From assembly GCF_036855935.1 (NCBI RefSeq), contig NZ_JASPFK010000001.1, positions 1,337,501-1,401,500 on the forward strand: a stretch of DNA of 64,000 nucleotides. Direction: 5' to 3'. This DNA comes from Sphingomonas sp. LR60 (GTDB taxonomy: Bacteria; Pseudomonadota; Alphaproteobacteria; Sphingomonadales; Sphingomonadaceae). The position numbers and the translations under genes were made by a program. The notes under the pieces are model-generated. The model was not told where the DNA came from. It ran no database searches and worked only from the letters and a program-made list of their open reading frames with translations. Shown here piece after piece: positions 61,160 to 64,000 of this stretch (its first letter is position 1; each line of letters starts with the position of its first letter).

Positions 61160-62971
61160 TCAGTTCTCGTCGCCCATGCGAAGGGCAGCGATGAAGGCTT
61201 CCTGCGGGATGCTGACCGAGCCGTATTCGCGCATCTTCAGCTTGCCCTTCTTCTGCTTGTCCAGCAGCTTGCGCTTACGCGTGGCATCGCCGCCGTAGCA
61301 TTTGGCGGTAACGTCCTTGCGCATCGCGCTGATCGTCTCGCGCGCGATCACCTTGCCGCCGATCGCCGCCTGGATCGGGATCTTGAACAGATGGCGCGGG
61401 ATCAGTTCCTTGAGGCGCTCGCACATGCCGCGACCACGCGTCTCGGCGGTGCCGCGGTGGACGATCATGCTCAGCGCATCGACCGGTTCCTCGTTGACGA
61501 GGATGCTCATCTTGACGAGGTCGCCCTCGCGATAGCCGATCTGGTGATAGTCGAAGCTCGCATAGCCCTTCGACAGCGACTTGAGCCGATCGTAGAAGTC
61601 GAAGACGACCTCGTTGAGCGGCAGCTCATAGGTCGCCTGCGCGCGTCCGCCGACATAGGTCAGGTTCTTCTGGATACCGCGGCGATCCTGACACAGTTTG
61701 AGGATCGACCCGAGATATTCGTCGGGGACGTAGATCACCGCCTCGATCCACGGTTCGCTGATCGACTCGATCTTGTTGGGATCGGGCATGTCGGCGGGGT
61801 TGTGGAGGTCGATATGCCCGGCGCCGTGGCTCAACTCGATCTGGTAGACCACGCTCGGCGCGGTGGTGATGAGGTCTAGGTCGTATTCGCGGGTCAGTCG
61901 CTCCTGGATGATCTCCAGATGCAGCAGCCCGAGGAAGCCGCAGCGGAAGCCGAAGCCGAGCGCGGCCGAGGTTTCCATCTCGAAACTGAACGACGCGTCG
62001 TTGAGGCGCAGCCTCGAAATGCTCTCGCGAAGCTTCTCGAAGTCGTTGGCATCAACGGGAAAAAGTCCGCAAAAGACGACCGGCTGAACTTCCTTGAACC
62101 CCGGCAGCGCTTCGGTGGCGGGGCGCTTGGCGTCGGTCAGCGTGTCGCCGACCCGCGCCTGCGCGACGTCCTTGATCTGCGCAGTGATGAAGCCAATCTC
62201 ACCGGGGCCGAGGTCGGGAAGCTGCTCGATCTTGGGCCGGAAGCAGCCGACGCGGTCGATCAGATGCGTGGTGCCGGCCTGCATGAACTTGATCTGCTGA
62301 CCCTTCTTCAGCACGCCTTCCATGACGCGCACGAGGATCACGACACCGAGATACGGGTCGTACCAGCTGTCGACCAGCATCGCCTTGAGCGGGGCCTCGG
62401 CATCGCCCTTGGGCGCCGGGATCTTCTTGACGATCGCCTCGAGGATGTCGGGAATGCCGATCCCGGACTTGGCGCTGGCGAGGACCGCATCGGACGCGTC
62501 GATGCCGATCACGTCCTCGATCTCGGCGCGGACCTTCTCGGGCTCGGCGGCGGGCAGGTCGATCTTGTTGATGACCGGCACGATCTCATGGTCGTGCTCG
62601 ATCGACTGGTAGACGTTGGCGAGCGTCTGCGCCTCGACGCCCTGCGCGGCATCGACGACCAGCAACGCGCCCTCGCATGCCGCCAGCGACCGCGACACTT
62701 CATAGGCGAAGTCGACGTGGCCGGGCGTGTCCATCAGGTTGAGCGTGTAGGTCTCACCGTCCTGCGCCTTATAGGCGAGGCGCACGGTCTGCGCCTTGAT
62801 GGTGATCCCGCGCTCCTTCTCGATGTCCATATTGTCGAGCACCTGCTCGCTCATCTCGCGATCGGTGAGGCCGCCGGTCGCCTGGATCAGGCGGTCGGCG
62901 AGCGTCGACTTGCCATGATCGATGTGCGCGATGATTGAAAAATTGCGGATCGTGTTGAGCGGGGTAGTCAT
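61160..62971 (-). CDS. lepA: Elongation factor 4 (back-translocating GTPase LepA)
   Basis: This 603-residue ribosomal GTPase has the G1 motif [26 protein letters not shown] and NKIDLP. The LepA-specific C-terminal domain has [24 protein letters not shown] and [15 protein letters not shown]. It acts on stalled or mis-translocated ribosomes and in subunit biogenesis. It runs alone on the minus strand, with the NadR-like gene 98 bases upstream. Confidence 0.97.
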   Translation of the reverse strand: MTTPLNTIRNFSIIAHIDHGKSTLADRLIQATGGLTDREMSEQVLDNMDIEKERGITIKAQTVRLAYKAQDGETYTLNLMDTPGHVDFAYEVSRSLAACEGALLVVDAAQGVEAQTLANVYQSIEHDHEIVPVINKIDLPAAEPEKVRAEIEDVIGIDASDAVLASAKSGIGIPDILEAIVKKIPAPKGDAEAPLKAMLVDSWYDPYLGVVILVRVMEGVLKKGQQIKFMQAGTTHLIDRVGCFRPKIEQLPDLGPGEIGFITAQIKDVAQARVGDTLTDAKRPATEALPGFKEVQPVVFCGLFPVDANDFEKLRESISRLRLNDASFSFEMETSAALGFGFRCGFLGLLHLEIIQERLTREYDLDLITTAPSVVYQIELSHGAGHIDLHNPADMPDPNKIESISEPWIEAVIYVPDEYLGSILKLCQDRRGIQKNLTYVGGRAQATYELPLNEVVFDFYDRLKSLSKGYASFDYHQIGYREGDLVKMSILVNEEPVDALSMIVHRGTAETRGRGMCERLKELIPRHLFKIPIQAAIGGKVIARETISAMRKDVTAKCYGGDATRKRKLLDKQKKGKLKMREYGSVSIPQEAFIAALRMGDEN

Positions 62972-63069
62972 ATCCCCGCGCGCCTAGCGCAGCCGTGACG
63001 CGAGCGATAGGGGGCGAGCGTTCCGAGGCCGCCGCGGAAGCCGCGGAAATGCGCCGCCGCCGGGGCCGC

Positions 63070-63585
63070 TCACATCGCGGCGCGGATCGCCGCCACCGCG
63101 TTGAGGTAACGCCGCGAGCCTTCGCCCTGGATCAGCACCCATGGTACGTTGCGACGCTCCAGCTCGCGCCGCGACAGGTCGAAGAAGCGTTCGCGTGCGC
63201 GCTGCGTGCCGAACATGCGGGTGCCGTCCTCTACCCACGGCAGGTCGATGTCGAACAGCAAATAGAGGTCTGCGGTGGCGTCCCACCGATCGAACCACGG
63301 ATCGCGCCGCCCGAACATCATGTCCGCCCACACCGCGCTCATCAACGGATCGGTATCGAGGATCACCGGCCGCGCGCCGCTTTCCCGGGCGGTGCGTGCC
63401 TTGGCATCCTGCGTCCGCGCGATCATGACGAGATCAGCCATCGTCAGATCGATGCCATAGGTTTCGCAATAGGTTCGGCCGAATTCGGCGACGCTGACCG
63501 AATCGAACTGCTGCGCCAGCCGCGGGGCGACGGTCGACTTGCCGGTGCTCTCCGGCCCATGCAGGCATACGGTGCGCACGCTCAT
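63070..63585 (-). CDS. NadR-like AAA ATPase / ribosylnicotinamide kinase domain
   Basis: This 171-residue P-loop protein has Walker A at residues 10-18 (GPESTGKST) and AEFGRTYCE, a Walker B-like VILDTDP and a C-terminal WVLIQGEGSRRYLNAV. It corresponds to the kinase half of NadR without the adenylyltransferase and repressor parts. It overlaps pnuC as ATGA. Uptake of nicotinamide riboside followed by phosphorylation to NMN is the natural reading. Confidence 0.85.
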   Translation of the reverse strand: MSVRTVCLHGPESTGKSTVAPRLAQQFDSVSVAEFGRTYCETYGIDLTMADLVMIARTQDAKARTARESGARPVILDTDPLMSAVWADMMFGRRDPWFDRWDATADLYLLFDIDLPWVEDGTRMFGTQRARERFFDLSRRELERRNVPWVLIQGEGSRRYLNAVAAIRAAM

Positions 63586-64000
63586 GCCGGCACCGTCCGC
63601 CAATCCGCACCGGCTGCGCGCCGCCAGTCGATCAACCCCCATAAAGCGAGCGCGAGATAGAAGAGGTAGAGCCCGGCAAAGGCATATAATCCCTTTGCCA
63701 GATAGAGCGGCACCGATGCGACGTCGACTGCGATCCACAGCCACCAATTTTCGAGCGCGCGCTTCGCCATGAGCAGCTGTGCGGCGACACTGGCCGCCGC
63801 AATCCCGGCATCCCACCACGGCAGCGCGGCATCGGTCCACCGGTGCATCGCGCTGCCCCATGCGAGCCAGCACAGGATGATGCCGCCCAGCCACAGGGTG
63901 CGGGCGCGGGTGTCGAGCGTGCGGACAGGGACGTCGCCGCTGCGCGCCTCCGCGCGTCGCCAGTTGATCCAGCCGTACAGGTTCGCCGCGGCGAAGAAGA
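63582..64000 (-). CDS. pnuC: PnuC-like nicotinamide riboside transporter, 3' part
   Basis: The frame is open to the right edge of the window. The visible 139 residues contain NLYGWINWRR, repeated Trp-rich helices (TLWLGGIILCWLAWGS; ALENWWLWIAVDVASVPLYLAKGLYAFAGLYLFYLAL) and the closing LWGLIDWRRA of PnuC carriers. These import the NAD precursor by facilitated diffusion, with trapping by phosphorylation. The ATGA overlap with the NadR-like kinase supports this pairing. Confidence 0.9.
   Translation of the reverse strand, partial: FFAAANLYGWINWRRAEARSGDVPVRTLDTRARTLWLGGIILCWLAWGSAMHRWTDAALPWWDAGIAAASVAAQLLMAKRALENWWLWIAVDVASVPLYLAKGLYAFAGLYLFYLALALWGLIDWRRAAGADWRTVPA

Overview
The window is 64 kb of dense, high-GC chromosomal DNA that reads as a sphingomonad-type alphaproteobacterium. 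The evidence is a circularly permuted two-piece tmRNA with the tag ANDNEALAIAA, a GTTC-N7-GTTC LexA-type box, ubiquinone genes (coq7, a COQ8-like kinase, a long-chain polyprenyl synthase), and many small operons joined by 4-bp ATGA overlaps. There is no phage, insertion sequence, CRISPR array, rRNA or tRNA. Almost everything is core housekeeping, separated at convergent ends by short palindromic repeats of about five families.

Layout. 1-3.5 kb: end of an NTF2-like protein, then an acyl-CoA carboxylase / MaoC hydratase / CoA-ester lyase operon. 3.6-10.3 kb: COQ8-like kinase, ispH-thrB-rnhA, a lipoprotein, ruvB and a TM2 protein. 10.4-17.7 kb: ptsP, rodZ, cpoB, tilS, ftsH. 18-21 kb: ligA (frame broken), an Rrf2 regulator and ssrA. 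21.5-25 kb: SDR plus acyl-CoA dehydrogenase, a CHAP hydrolase and msrB. 25-31.8 kb: proA-nadD-rsfS-rlmH-EnvC-like-ctpA-DsbB-like-coq7, a tightly packed run. 32-36.7 kb: DedA, an aldo/keto reductase, then an operon of radical SAM protein, hemerythrin and DUF4130-UdgX. 36.7-46.8 kb: GT87-like membrane protein, smc, two DsbA-like proteins, dciA, mutY, a serine hydrolase and nudC. 47-53 kb: recF, two MFS paralogues and gyrB in one direction. 53-64 kb: rarD, a cation symporter, glmM, gpmA, an acetyltransferase, a dienelactone hydrolase, a GAF protein, chorismate mutase, the polyprenyl synthase, lepA, and a NadR-like kinase with pnuC running off the window.

The most interesting unit is the radical SAM / hemerythrin / UdgX operon (33457-36664). 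A perfect alphaproteobacterial LexA-type box lies directly before its first gene, so it is probably SOS-induced. UdgX is known to bind uracil-DNA covalently, and the radical SAM protein carries a helix-hairpin-helix. The pair is recognised in databases as putative DNA modification/repair proteins. The hemerythrin between them is unexplained.

Four genes (CoA-ester lyase, ligA, a DsbA-like gene and dciA) have broken frames. Most of the breaks are one missing base in a short homopolymer, and ligA and dciA are expected to be essential. I therefore think most of these are sequence errors rather than real pseudogenes.
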